Of a stretch of 64,000 nt of DNA, positions 9,110-18,001 are shown one piece after another; the first letter of the stretch is position 1; each line of letters opens with the position of its first letter. The notes beneath the pieces are model-generated. The model was not told the origin of the DNA. It ran no database searches and saw only the letters and a program-made list of their open reading frames with translations. A program made the position numbers and the translations under genes. Where the stretch lies: positions 2,666,001 through 2,730,000 of the forward strand of contig NZ_CP036403.1 of assembly GCF_004322775.1 (NCBI RefSeq), in the 5' to 3' direction. This DNA is from Ornithinimicrobium sufpigmenti. GTDB lineage: Bacteria > Actinomycetota > Actinomycetes > Actinomycetales > Dermatophilaceae.

Positions 9110-9969
9110 CGGGCCAGGGTAGGCGCCTGCCCCGACCACTCCAGGTAGACCCCGTCCTCGAGCAGGGTCACGTCGGCCGGCGTCGGTTTCTCCACGAAGC
9201 CCATCGACCGGTAGAGGCTGCGGGCCCCCGTGTTGTCCGCACTCACGTCGAGCCACACCCGCCGGACCTCGGGGCTGGCGAGGGCGTGCTCCAGCAGCTG
9301 ACGCAGCAGGAGTCGACCCAGGCCCTGGCCCCGCCCCTCCGGGGCGACGACCATGCGGCGGATCTCCACGGTGTCCGGTCGGGACAGCCCGGCCAGGATG
9401 CCGAAGGCCACCACCCGGTCGAGCCGGTCGACGAGCACCCAGTGCTCCATGTCGGGGTCGGTCAGGGCGCGCTCGTGCCAGTCCTGGCCACCCTGGCCGA
9501 GGAAGGGCTGCGTGTCCGGCTCCTGCTCGAAGGAGACCACCGCCTTCAGGTCGCCGTGGCGGGTACGGCGCAGGTGGCTGCCGACCACCGGACCGGACCG
9601 GTCGCGCGCGAGGGGGCGTGAGCCTCGGCGACGGCCCGAGTCGGCCACCCGCGGGGAGCTGACCACCAGCAGACGCAGCTCCTCGCGCCCGTCGTTACGC
9701 ACCTGGTGCCTGGTGCCGGCCGGGACCTCCACCCCGCTGCCCTCCGTGACCCGCACCTCGCGCGGCCCCAGGACCATGGTCGCCTCCCCGGCCAGGACGT
9801 AGAAGAACTCCCGGGAACGTGCGTGCTGGTGCGGCCTCCCGCCGGCGCCAGGGGGCACGACCTCCTCGACGACACCGAGGTCGGTACGGTCCACCAGGTG
9901 GTAGGCGTCACAGACGTCGTCCCAGACGGAGTGCCGTGCCGTGCTGCGGCCGATCGGATCCGGGCTCAT
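9106..9969 (-). CDS. Fusion protein: cupin domain plus GNAT acetyltransferase domain
   Basis: A 287-aa protein with two recognisable halves. Residues about 20-110 form a small cupin barrel (GGRPHQHARSREFFYVLAGE, then EVPAGTRHQVRN) whose His residues could bind a metal. Residues about 140-285 form a GNAT domain with RRMVVAPEGRGQGLGRLLL (acetyl-CoA loop) and VSADNTGARSLYRSMGFVE. The ATG at 9969 is preceded by TAACGT at a 6-nt distance, a leaderless-type arrangement. It is coupled by ATGA to the downstream kinase. A metal-binding sensor or small-molecule cupin tied to acetylation is possible, but the substrate is unknown. A sequencing-error fusion is unlikely because the frame is continuous through a linker of about 30 residues. 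Confidence 0.8.
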   Translation of the reverse strand: MSPDPIGRSTARHSVWDDVCDAYHLVDRTDLGVVEEVVPPGAGGRPHQHARSREFFYVLAGEATMVLGPREVRVTEGSGVEVPAGTRHQVRNDGREELRLLVVSSPRVADSGRRRGSRPLARDRSGPVVGSHLRRTRHGDLKAVVSFEQEPDTQPFLGQGGQDWHERALTDPDMEHWVLVDRLDRVVAFGILAGLSRPDTVEIRRMVVAPEGRGQGLGRLLLRQLLEHALASPEVRRVWLDVSADNTGARSLYRSMGFVEKPTPADVTLLEDGVYLEWSGQAPTLAR

Positions 9970-10048
9970 GTGCTGACGTTACCGGGCGGCATCCGCTCAG
10001 GCCGTGCTGCGCCATACCGGGCTCCGGCGTGCCGCTAGGGTTCCTCCG

Positions 10049-11410
10049 ATGGGGCACGCTTCTTTCCGCCGACCACCGTCCTCGAGGCTCTCGCCGGCCG
10101 CGGCCGCAGCGGCGCTCGTGGCGGTGGGTGTGCTGGGTGTCCTCCCCGCGTGCAGCCAGACCTCAGCGAGCACGACGCCCGACCCCTCGACGGCCGGGAC
10201 TGCGACCGATCCCGCTGCCGCCAGCGCGACGACGGACGCACCCACCACGAGCACGGCACCGCGCCCGGACGACCAGTGCCGCGAGACCGTGGACTCACTC
10301 ACCCGCCCCACCCGGCTGACCGACAGCGGTCCGGGGTGCGACTACGCCGTCGAGGGGCGGCTCGACGTCTCCGCGGGCCTGGTCATCGAGGCTGGCACCG
10401 AGATCCGTTTCGCGCCCGACGCCCGGCTGCGGATCGGGCCGGAGGGCAGCATCGTCGCGCGCGGCACCGCGCAGGACCGGATCGTCCTGCGTGGCATGGC
10501 CGAGGGGCACGGGACCTGGGTGGGTCTGTGCTTCGACGGCAGCGGGGAGAGCGTGCTGGACCACGTCGACCTGCTGCACGCCGGGCGGCTCGAGACCAGC
10601 ACGGCCGTCAGCCACCCCGGAGGGCCGGTCTGCCAGGCCGCCATCGGCCACGCGGTCAACCCGACCGAGCCGATCCACATCACCCACACCCGTGTCGTCG
10701 GGTCGGCCACCTCCGGGCTCGACGCCACCGAGCTGACCCTCGGTGAGTTCACCGGCAACGTCTTCGCGGACAACATGGAGTATGGCGTTCGCACGTCCGT
10801 CATCAACGCCACCCGGCTGGATCGCGGCAGCGACTACCTCGGCCAGGACTCCACGGAGACCTGGCCGGCCAACGGGCTGCCGTTCGTCTACCTCGGCGGC
10901 GAGGTCACCGACGGCCAGGAGCACCGGGTCCCTGACCTGGGGGTGCCGTACCGCAACGGCGGCGACGAGTACCCCTACCCGCGCAACATCTACGTCGACG
11001 GCGGCAGCACCCTGCGCATCGAGGCCGGCACGCAGATCTTCTTCGGGCAGGAGGGCGGGATCGACGCCTTCGCCGGCTCCAGGGTCGTGGCCGCCGGCAC
11101 GGAGAGCACACCGGTGCTGCTCACCGGGGTCGAGGAGAACCCAGGGTCCTGGGACGGCCTGCACCTGACCGACTCCTCGCTGGACCTGGCTCACACCACC
11201 GTCGCGTATGCGGGCGCCGAGCGGGCGACCAGGATCGACAAGGGAGCTGTCGTCCTCGGCGGCACCGAGCCGCACGAGGTGGCGCTGACCCACGTGCTCA
11301 TCCGGGACAGCCAGACGTGCGCGGTGCGCGGCAACGCCTACACCACGGGGAGGTTCGAGGCCGTCGACCTGCGGGACAACGCCGAGAACCTCTGCGGGTT
11401 GGGCGGCTAG
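10049..11410 (+). CDS. Secreted lipoprotein with predicted right-handed beta-helix
   Basis: A 453-aa exported protein of unknown function. The N-terminus is basic then hydrophobic and ends in the lipobox VLPAC (Cys35), so it should be acylated and held on the outer face of the membrane. A Ser/Thr/Ala-rich linker follows (about residues 36-70). The body carries repeated short strands such as EAGTEIRFAPDARLRIGPEG, IVARGTAQDRIVLRG and RIEAGTQIFFGQEGGIDAF, a periodicity typical of parallel beta-helix proteins. Paired Cys residues could form disulphides. TAGGGT lies 7 nt before the ATG, suggesting a leaderless transcript. It is convergent with ispG. No catalytic motif was recognised. Confidence 0.72.
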   Translation: MGHASFRRPPSSRLSPAAAAAALVAVGVLGVLPACSQTSASTTPDPSTAGTATDPAAASATTDAPTTSTAPRPDDQCRETVDSLTRPTRLTDSGPGCDYAVEGRLDVSAGLVIEAGTEIRFAPDARLRIGPEGSIVARGTAQDRIVLRGMAEGHGTWVGLCFDGSGESVLDHVDLLHAGRLETSTAVSHPGGPVCQAAIGHAVNPTEPIHITHTRVVGSATSGLDATELTLGEFTGNVFADNMEYGVRTSVINATRLDRGSDYLGQDSTETWPANGLPFVYLGGEVTDGQEHRVPDLGVPYRNGGDEYPYPRNIYVDGGSTLRIEAGTQIFFGQEGGIDAFAGSRVVAAGTESTPVLLTGVEENPGSWDGLHLTDSSLDLAHTTVAYAGAERATRIDKGAVVLGGTEPHEVALTHVLIRDSQTCAVRGNAYTTGRFEAVDLRDNAENLCGLGG

Positions 11411-11414
11411 CCCA

Positions 11415-11481
11415 GGCTGAGCGAGCTGCGTGCGGAGGCAGGGCGTCGTACCAGCGACGTCACAGCCGTGAGCTCTCAGCC
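11415..11481. terminator. Possible terminator structure between the beta-helix lipoprotein gene and ispG
   Basis: GGCTGAG-CG-AGCT (11415-11427) pairs with AGCTCTCAGCC (11471-11481) with a 2-nt bulge, enclosing a small CGTCG/CGACG hairpin (11444-11459). The right arm overlaps the ispG stop codon. The stem is weaker than the other terminators in this window. Confidence 0.35.
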
Positions 11482-12648
11482 GACGGTGACGCTGGGGCTG
11501 CCGGCCGGCTGACCGTCGACGGGCTCGCCCATCTCCTCGGCGATGCGCATGGCCTCCTCGATGAGGGTCTCGACGATCTGGCTCTCGGGGACGGTCTTGA
11601 TGACCTCGCCCTTGACGAAGATCTGCCCCTTGCCGTTGCCGGAGGCGACGCCGAGGTCGGCCTCGCGGGCCTCGCCCGGGCCGTTGACCACGCAACCCAT
11701 GACTGCCACGCGCAGCGGCACCTCCATGCCCTCGAGCCCGGCGGTGACCTCCTCGGCCAGGGTGTAGACGTCCACCTGGGCACGGCCGCAGGAGGGGCAG
11801 GAGACGATCTCCAGCTTGCGCGGCTTGAGGTTGAGGCTCTGCAGGATCTGGTTGCCGACCTTGATCTCCTCCACCGGCGGGGCGGAGAGCGAGACGCGGA
11901 TCGTGTCGCCGATCCCCTTGGACAGCAGCGCACCGAAGGCGACCGAGGACTTGATCGTGCCCTGGAAGGCCGGCCCGGCCTCGGTCACGCCCAGGTGCAG
12001 CGGCCAGTCGCCACGCTCGGCGAGCAGCTCGTAGGCCTTGACCATGACGACCGGGTCGTTGTGCTTGACCGAGATCTTGAAGTCGTGGAAGTCGTGCTCC
12101 TCGAACAGGCTCGCCTCCCAGACCGCCGACTCGACGAGGGCCTCGGCGGTGGGCTTGCCGTACTTCGCCAGCAGCCGCTTGTCCAGCGAGCCGGCGTTGA
12201 CGCCGATGCGCAACGAGACGCCGGCGTCCTTGGCCGCCCGGGCGATCTCCCCGACCTTGTCGTCGAACTTCTTGATGTTGCCGGGATTGACCCGGACCGC
12301 GGCGCAGCCCGCGTCGATCGCGGCGAAGACGTACTTGGGCTGGAAGTGGATGTCGGCGATGACCGGGATCTGCGACTTCCTGGCGATGATCGGCAGGGCG
12401 TCGGCGTCGTCCTGGGTCGGGCAGGCGACCCGGACGATGTCGCACCCGGTCGCGGTGAGCTCGGCGATCTGCTGCAGCGTGCCGTTGATGTCGGTCGTCT
12501 GCGTCGTGGTCATCGACTGGACCGAGATGGGGGCGTCACCACCGACCTCGACCTTGCCGACGCGGATCTTGCGGCTCTGCCGCCTCGGCGCCAGCACGGG
12601 CGGCGGGGCGGACGGCATACCGAGCGAGATGGGGACACCAGCAGTCAT
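11476..12648 (-). CDS. ispG: Flavodoxin/ferredoxin-dependent 4-hydroxy-3-methylbut-2-enyl diphosphate synthase
   Basis: Penultimate enzyme of the MEP isoprenoid pathway: reduces methylerythritol cyclodiphosphate to HMBPP using a [4Fe-4S] cluster. The 390-aa protein shows the TIM-barrel opening [22 protein letters not shown] sequence and the C-terminal cluster ligands SCPSCG (Cys284, Cys287) and GCVVNGPGE (Cys319 plus the conserved Glu). The ATG at 12648 was chosen; one three codons upstream is possible. GACAAT lies 7 nt before the chosen start. It is the last gene of a minus-strand series dxr, rip1, ispG, the same order as in M. tuberculosis, and about 90 nt separate it from rip1, so it may also have its own promoter. 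Confidence 0.95.
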   Translation of the reverse strand: MTAGVPISLGMPSAPPPVLAPRRQSRKIRVGKVEVGGDAPISVQSMTTTQTTDINGTLQQIAELTATGCDIVRVACPTQDDADALPIIARKSQIPVIADIHFQPKYVFAAIDAGCAAVRVNPGNIKKFDDKVGEIARAAKDAGVSLRIGVNAGSLDKRLLAKYGKPTAEALVESAVWEASLFEEHDFHDFKISVKHNDPVVMVKAYELLAERGDWPLHLGVTEAGPAFQGTIKSSVAFGALLSKGIGDTIRVSLSAPPVEEIKVGNQILQSLNLKPRKLEIVSCPSCGRAQVDVYTLAEEVTAGLEGMEVPLRVAVMGCVVNGPGEAREADLGVASGNGKGQIFVKGEVIKTVPESQIVETLIEEAMRIAEEMGEPVDGQPAGSPSVTVG

Positions 12649-12741
12649 GCCGACCATTGTCGCACCCGGGTCTGGGTGCGACCTGCGGGAGCCGACCAGG
12701 GGTCGCCGCGCAGACCGTCGAGGTCGCGGAGGGCCGGGGGG

Positions 12742-14058
12742 TCAGGTGATGCGGATCGGCTTGACGATGTCGGCGTAGATCAGCAGGGCGCTCATCGCCA
12801 GCAGCCCGATGGCCACCGCGTAGGCCACGGGCAAGGCCTTGGCGGTATCGACCGGGCCGGGGTCGGGACGCCCGCGGAACCGGGCCGCGGTGCGCTTGAG
12901 CCCCTCCCAGAGGGCGCCGGCGATGTGGCCGCCGTCCAGCGGGAGCAGAGGGATGAGGTTGAAGACGAACAGCGCCATGTTCAGGGAGGCGATGAGCGAG
13001 ACCAGCCACCACAGCTTGTCGGTGGTGGTGTCCCCGGGCATCAGGCCGGACTGGCTCACGTCCCCGGCCACGCGGCCGGCGCCGACGACCGACATCGGGC
13101 CCTCGACATCGCGCTCGTCGGGGCCGAAGGCCGCGTTGGCCACGTTGACCAGGTGCACCGGGAGGGTCACCACGATGCCCGCGGTGCGCTTGAACATGTC
13201 GTACACCACACCGGGGACCTCGCTGACCGGCTGGCGCTCGTAGAGGACCGAGCCGGAGGCGCCCAGGAAGGACAGCTCCCGCATCACCGGCTCCCCCGCC
13301 TCGTCCAGCTCCACCGAGCCGTCGGCCCCGATGACGGGCCGCTCCCGCACGACCAGGTCGGCGGTCAGCGTCTCCTGCTGCCCGTCCCGGTCGATCACGA
13401 AGGTCGCCCGGTCGCCGGCGTTCTGGATCGCGTAGCTGGCCTCGGACCAGGTCGTGACCTCCTCGCCGTTCACGGACAGGATGCGATCCCCGACCTGCAG
13501 ACCCGCGGCCAGGGCCGGCGAGGGCGGCTGGCTCTCGCAGCTGACGTCGGTGACGTCGTCGTTGACGCAGGCCTGCACGTTGCTCAGAGTGGGGGTCAGG
13601 TCCGAGGGCACGCCGTGCACGGTCAGGACCAGGCCCATCAGGCCGGCGGCCAGCACCAGGTTCATCACCGGTCCGCCGGCCATGATGACCAGCCGCTTCC
13701 AGACCGGCAGCCGGTAGAACACCCGGTCGTCGTCGTCGGGGCCGACCTCCTCCAGTGAGTCGGCCCGCGCCTGCTCGACCATCTGGTGGAAGGGGTTGGA
13801 GCTGCTCGCCCGGACGCGACCGTCCCGACCGGGCGGGAACATCCCGATCATCCGGACGTAGCCGCCCAGCGGGACGGCCTTGATGCCGTACTCCGTCTCC
13901 CCTCGGCGGGTGGACCACAGGGTCCGGCCGAAGCCCACCATGTACTGGGTGCACCGGACCCGGAAGGCCTTGGCCGGCAGCAGGTGGCCGATCTCGTGCA
14001 GCGCGATGGAGACGGCGATGCCGAGCACCATGATGAGCACACCGATGAGGTAGAGCAT
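12742..14058 (-). CDS. rip1: Site-2 intramembrane metalloprotease (Rip1/RseP family)
   Basis: Membrane zinc protease that cleaves anti-sigma factors and other single-pass proteins within the membrane. The 438-aa protein has the HEIGH active-site motif in the first transmembrane helix (about residues 22-26), a PDZ-like region in the middle (AAGLQVGDRILSVNGEEV), and the third zinc ligand motif LPLDGGH near residue 390 with flanking helices. The ATG at 14058 has a GGAGG ribosome binding site. It lies 12 nt after dxr, so the two are co-transcribed. In mycobacteria the same neighbours are kept. Its substrates here cannot be told from the sequence. Confidence 0.93.
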   Translation of the reverse strand: MLYLIGVLIMVLGIAVSIALHEIGHLLPAKAFRVRCTQYMVGFGRTLWSTRRGETEYGIKAVPLGGYVRMIGMFPPGRDGRVRASSSNPFHQMVEQARADSLEEVGPDDDDRVFYRLPVWKRLVIMAGGPVMNLVLAAGLMGLVLTVHGVPSDLTPTLSNVQACVNDDVTDVSCESQPPSPALAAGLQVGDRILSVNGEEVTTWSEASYAIQNAGDRATFVIDRDGQQETLTADLVVRERPVIGADGSVELDEAGEPVMRELSFLGASGSVLYERQPVSEVPGVVYDMFKRTAGIVVTLPVHLVNVANAAFGPDERDVEGPMSVVGAGRVAGDVSQSGLMPGDTTTDKLWWLVSLIASLNMALFVFNLIPLLPLDGGHIAGALWEGLKRTAARFRGRPDPGPVDTAKALPVAYAVAIGLLAMSALLIYADIVKPIRIT

Positions 14059-14070
14059 GGCCCCTCCTGG

Positions 14071-15279
14071 TCAGGTCCTGCGCGCGTGGGTGATGCGGGA
14101 GGCCGCGGCCTCGCGGGCCCAGGCGTCGGCCGCGAGCACCTGGTCCACGTCAAGGTCAACCGACGAGGACGACGTGGGGTTCCCCGCGTGCTCCTCGACC
14201 ACGGCGGCGACGGTGTCGACGATGCCGGTGAAGGGCAGCCGCCCGTCGTGAAAGGCGTCGACGCAGACCTCGTTGGCCGCGTTGTAGACGGCCGGGTAGG
14301 TGCCGCCCTCCCGCCCGACCTGCTCGGCCAGGCGCACCGCCGGGAACGCCTCGTCGTCGAGGGGGTAGAACTCCCAGGTCGAGGCCTGGCTCCAGTCGCA
14401 GGCGGGGGCGACGTCGGTGAGCCGGTCCGGCCAGGACAGGCCCAGCCCGATCGGGATGTGCATGGTCGGCGGGGAGGCCTGCAGGATCGTCGACCCGTCG
14501 TGGAACTCCACCATGGAGTGCACGACCGACTGCGGGTGGACCACCACCTCGATGGCCTCGAAGGGGACGTCGAAGAGCAGGTGGGCCTCGATCACCTCCA
14601 GGCCCTTGTTGACCAGGGTCGCCGAGTTCGTGGTGACGACCCGTCCCATGTCCCAGGTGGGGTGGGCAAGGGCCTGCCGGGGCGTGACGTCATGCAGCTG
14701 GTCTCGGGTCATCCCCCTGAACGGTCCCCCGCTGGCGGTGACGACGAGGCGGCGCACCTCCTCGCGCCGGCCCCCGCGCAGGCTCTGTGCGATCGCGCTG
14801 TGCTCGGAGTCGACAGGCACGATCTGGCCGGGTGCGGCGGCGCGACGCACGACCGGGCCCCCCACGATGAGCGACTCCTTGTTGGCCAGCGCCAGAGAGC
14901 TGCCCGCGGCCAGGGCCGCCAGGGTAGGGCGCAGCCCGATGCTGCCGGTGATGCCGTTGAGCACCACGTCGGCGCCGTTCCCGGCGACCTCCGACACCGC
15001 CTCCGGGCCGCTGCGCACCTCGGGCCGGTATGCCGTGCGCCCCGCCTCCCGCGCCGCCTCCCCGATGGCCTCGGTCAGCTCCTCCGCAGCGTCGTCGCGG
15101 GCCACCGCCACGACCTCGACCTGCAGCTGCACCGCCTGTCGCGCCAACAACCCCAGGTCACCGCCCCCGGCGGCCAGGGCGCGCACCACGAACCGGTCCG
15201 GGTGGTTCTCGATCACCTCGACGGCCTGGGTGCCGATCGAGCCGGTCGAGCCGAGCAGGGTCAGGGTACGGACACTCAC
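14071..15279 (-). CDS. dxr: 1-deoxy-D-xylulose 5-phosphate reductoisomerase
   Basis: Converts DXP to 2-C-methyl-D-erythritol 4-phosphate with NADPH and a divalent metal, the first committed step of the MEP pathway. The 402-aa protein has the NADPH-binding LLGSTGSIGTQAVEVI at its N-terminus, LANKESLIVGG, the metal ligand region PVDSEHSAI, ASGGPFRG, and ANEVCVDAF in the C-terminal helical domain. It starts with GTG at 15279 in a GTGA overlap with the stop of the EspG-like gene upstream, which places isoprenoid synthesis under the same transcript as the secretion-like module. rip1 follows after 12 nt. Confidence 0.95.
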   Translation of the reverse strand: MSVRTLTLLGSTGSIGTQAVEVIENHPDRFVVRALAAGGGDLGLLARQAVQLQVEVVAVARDDAAEELTEAIGEAAREAGRTAYRPEVRSGPEAVSEVAGNGADVVLNGITGSIGLRPTLAALAAGSSLALANKESLIVGGPVVRRAAAPGQIVPVDSEHSAIAQSLRGGRREEVRRLVVTASGGPFRGMTRDQLHDVTPRQALAHPTWDMGRVVTTNSATLVNKGLEVIEAHLLFDVPFEAIEVVVHPQSVVHSMVEFHDGSTILQASPPTMHIPIGLGLSWPDRLTDVAPACDWSQASTWEFYPLDDEAFPAVRLAEQVGREGGTYPAVYNAANEVCVDAFHDGRLPFTGIVDTVAAVVEEHAGNPTSSSSVDLDVDQVLAADAWAREAAASRITHARRT

Positions 15280-16196
15280 CCCGCCATTGTGCCCCCTCCC
15301 GGGACGCCCACCACGTCCTGCACCCAGGAGGTCGCCACCTCACCGACCCATCCCGGCCCGACCGGTGAGAGCCGCAGCAGTCCCAGGCCGGACGGTGTCG
15401 GCCCCGCCCAGCAGCCCCCAGGGCCGAGCGCCACCAGGTGGCCGGTCGCCTCGTGCTGCGGGCGCACCATCGTCAGCTCGGCCAGGACCGTCGGGTGGTG
15501 CAGCAGCGCCGGCAGCAGCACGGACGCGTCGGCCGCGCCGGGCCGGGCAGCCGCGCCCGCCAGGTCGGCGGTCACCTCCGGGCCGTCGCCGGCCCTGGCG
15601 TCCGCCGGGACCAGCATCTCGGTCACGGCGGCGACCAGGCGGTCCGCGCTCAGCATGAGGTCGAGGCCGTGCAGCCCCTCCGGATGGACGTCCTCGACGA
15701 CCCCGCCCTGAGGTACCAGGTGCAGCAGCCGCACGTCCCGTCGGCCGTCCCCCACGAGCCGCTCGACCACGACCAGGGCCGCCGCTGCCAACCGCACGTC
15801 CAGGAGGGTCTGCAGGAGCCGCCCGAGGTCGGTGTCCTCGGGCAGTCCGCCGTCCGTGGTGAGCAGTCCGCGAGCGACGAGGGACCACCGTGCCTGGCTC
15901 CATCCCGCGTCGTTCGGCTCCGCACCCGTCGGTCCCGCGTCCACCGGTCCGGTGTCGGGGACCTCCTCGCTGCCCGTGAAGCCCGGCGCGCTGGCCTGCG
16001 CGGACAGACCGCGGGCGTGAGCCTCCTCGAGCACCGTGAGCTCCACGGCCGTGAGCACGAGCGCCGGGCCGAGCGATCGGTGCTGGGCCGTTCCCGCCAG
16101 GTGCCCGTCGGCCGCACCCGCTCTGGTGCGGTCGACCTCGTCCGCGTCCTGGATTTCCTCCTTCTCGACCTCGCGGTCCTGGGCGTCGTCGCTCAC
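15276..16196 (-). CDS. EspG-like protein (possible ESX/type VII secretion chaperone)
   Basis: A 306-aa protein with no signal peptide. After an acidic, disordered first 40 residues, LVLTAVELTVLEEAHARGL and ARWSLVARGLLTTDGGLPED resemble the opening of EspG-family cytosolic chaperones, which escort PPE/WXG substrates to ESX machines; LLQTLLDVRLAAAALVVVERL matches the following helix. The C-terminal beta-rich part (HEATGHLVALGPGGCWAG) also fits. Similarity is judged by eye and is modest. The gene is joined by GTGA overlaps to a WXG-type gene upstream and to dxr downstream. No ESX core component (EccB, C, D, E or MycP) is in the window. Confidence 0.55.
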   Translation of the reverse strand: MSDDAQDREVEKEEIQDADEVDRTRAGAADGHLAGTAQHRSLGPALVLTAVELTVLEEAHARGLSAQASAPGFTGSEEVPDTGPVDAGPTGAEPNDAGWSQARWSLVARGLLTTDGGLPEDTDLGRLLQTLLDVRLAAAALVVVERLVGDGRRDVRLLHLVPQGGVVEDVHPEGLHGLDLMLSADRLVAAVTEMLVPADARAGDGPEVTADLAGAAARPGAADASVLLPALLHHPTVLAELTMVRPQHEATGHLVALGPGGCWAGPTPSGLGLLRLSPVGPGWVGEVATSWVQDVVGVPGGGTMAG

Positions 16197-17584
16197 GGGA
16201 TCCCCGGCAGCCGCGGCCAGGTGCCCACCCGTAGCGGCGGCAGGATCGGAGGCAGCGGCACCGCGGGCAGGCGGACGGGCTCACCGACCTGGCGCCATCG
16301 TTCGCGCAGCCACTCGATGTCCGGGAGCCGCTCCAGGACGGGGCCGAGGGTGTCCAGCACATCGATCCGTGGCCGGGGGCCGCTCGGGGTCACCTGCCAG
16401 GTCCGGGCCTCGCGCAGCATGGTGAGGTGCTCGGCCACCCGGAGGTACGCGCGGGCGCGCAGCTCGTCCAGCTTGCGGTCGACCAGGACCGCTCCCTCCG
16501 CCGCCTGCCGGGCGTAGCGCAGCACGGCGCCCCGGTTGTCCCAGACCAGGTTGCCAGCCGTCCACGCCTGGTAGGCGGAGACGGCGGTGATGCCGGCGAG
16601 ACCCAGCGGTGGCAGGGCCAGACCGAGCACCATGAGTGGACCGCCCACGAGGGCGCCGCCCGCGAGGAACCGGGTGACGTCGCCGCGCCAGCCGGGGTAG
16701 CCGCCACCGGTACGCACGTCGTCCAGTGCCCCCAGGTAGGTCAGCACCCATCCCACCGGGCCGGGGACGAACTTGGCCTTGCGCACCAGCGTCCAGTCCT
16801 TGCCGCGCCCGGGCTTGCCGGTCGTCAGCTGACGCAACCAGACCCGGGCCCGTCGCAGCGCCAGGTCACGCAGTGGTGCCGAACGCTGCCACCGTGCCCG
16901 GGCCAGGGCGATCGCGGTCGCGGTGGTGAGCCCGGCGGAGCGCACGCTCGTCCAGGCCTTCGTCGCCGCCTGCAGAACGGGCTGCAGCACCTGTCGGGCC
17001 TGCTCCAGCTCGGTGACCACCGACCACGCCGTCGAGACGACGGCGACGACGTCCTGCTCGGCGGCCCGCCACTCCTGCTCGGCCTCCCCCACCAGGCACT
17101 GGGCCAGGACCAGCTCCTGCTCGACCTGCTGCAGCCGGCGTCGCCACACCTGCTCCAGGTGCGGCTCGGGCGGGGGGCCGGCTGCCCGCAGCGCGGTCAG
17201 CTCTGCGCGGCAGTCGTCCACCCGGCGTGTCCAGGCGCGCACGCGGTCCCCAGCTGACGCTGCCACCTCGGCCGCGCGGTCCAGCGCGTCCGCCGCTGCC
17301 CGACCGGGGCGTGCGGTCACTCGCACCAGCTCGCGCACGACGGCGGCCCGGGACTGCTGCTCCAGGGCGGCCAGCCCGGTCCACGTCTGGCCCAGGTCGG
17401 CCACCTCCTGCCGAGCCCGGTCGGCGAGCTCCTCCACCTGCTCCCCGACCCCACGCAGCAACCGACCCGCCTGGCGCAGCTCGTCGGGTCGCACGAGCAG
17501 CACCGGGCTCAGCCCGCCGGCCGCCGGGACGGCGGCGGCCGTAGCGCCAGCACCGCCTGAGGCCGCCCCGTGGTCCAGGCTCAC
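16193..17584 (-). CDS. Large WXG-type coiled-coil protein with C-terminal hydrophobic segment (putative type VII-like substrate)
   Basis: A 463-aa protein, function unknown. Residues about 30-130 are helical with a central W-T-G (near residue 68), the hallmark of WXG/LXG substrate N-termini; residues 150-230 are rich in Glu/Gln/Ala and predicted coiled coil. A hydrophobic glycine-rich segment (FLAGGALVGGPLMVLGLALP, about residues 315-335) could be a membrane hairpin, followed by an Arg/Leu-rich helix and a proline-rich end. No toxin catalytic motif was recognised. It starts with GTG in a 4-nt overlap with the small WXG gene and ends in a 4-nt overlap with the EspG-like gene, so stoichiometric expression of the three is likely. 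Confidence 0.6.
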   Translation of the reverse strand: MSLDHGAASGGAGATAAAVPAAGGLSPVLLVRPDELRQAGRLLRGVGEQVEELADRARQEVADLGQTWTGLAALEQQSRAAVVRELVRVTARPGRAAADALDRAAEVAASAGDRVRAWTRRVDDCRAELTALRAAGPPPEPHLEQVWRRRLQQVEQELVLAQCLVGEAEQEWRAAEQDVVAVVSTAWSVVTELEQARQVLQPVLQAATKAWTSVRSAGLTTATAIALARARWQRSAPLRDLALRRARVWLRQLTTGKPGRGKDWTLVRKAKFVPGPVGWVLTYLGALDDVRTGGGYPGWRGDVTRFLAGGALVGGPLMVLGLALPPLGLAGITAVSAYQAWTAGNLVWDNRGAVLRYARQAAEGAVLVDRKLDELRARAYLRVAEHLTMLREARTWQVTPSGPRPRIDVLDTLGPVLERLPDIEWLRERWRQVGEPVRLPAVPLPPILPPLRVGTWPRLPGIP

Positions 17585-17898
17585 GGCGCACCCCCGCCCA
17601 CCGGCAGGCGGAACGCCCGGGCCGTCAGCAGCTCAGCCGTCCGGTAGAGCTCGGCGGCCTCCAGCGTCGCCCGCGCCAGGTCGCGCCCGTGCAGGGCGAC
17701 CCTGACCATCCCGCCCTGCCACTGGCGGGCAGCCGCCTCGGCCGTCACGGCCAACGTCCCTCGGCCCGCCGCATCGGCCGCGGCTCGAAGCGCCTGCGCC
17801 AGGGCACCGCCGGCCCGCTCCAGGTCGTCGTGCAGAGCGCTCAGCTGCGTCGCGGCGGCGGCCACCCGGTCTGCGTCCACGCGCACGGCATACCCCAT
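17581..17898 (-). CDS. WXG100-like small helical protein
   Basis: A 105-aa protein of the size and layout of ESAT-6/WXG100 proteins: a helix, a central W-Q-G turn in ARQWQGGM (about residue 60), a second helix, and a C-terminal LYRTAE matching the YxxxD/E secretion signal. It is the first gene of the module that runs into dxr-rip1-ispG. The ATG at 17898 follows GAGGGGGATCCG, a strong ribosome binding site. The start region contains one copy of the dispersed GGTATGCC word, read as Gly-Tyr-Ala-Val. Such proteins normally work as dimers exported by ESX systems; the partner here is probably the next gene. Confidence 0.65.
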   Translation of the reverse strand: MGYAVRVDADRVAAAATQLSALHDDLERAGGALAQALRAAADAAGRGTLAVTAEAAARQWQGGMVRVALHGRDLARATLEAAELYRTAELLTARAFRLPVGGGAP

Positions 17899-18001
17899 CG
17901 GATCCCCCTCGGGTCGGGCCGGACGCACCACGCGCCCGGCTCACCCCGACAGTAGGCACCCGGCCGCGACCCTGCTGGGGGTTATCCACAGGAGACGGGG
18001 T

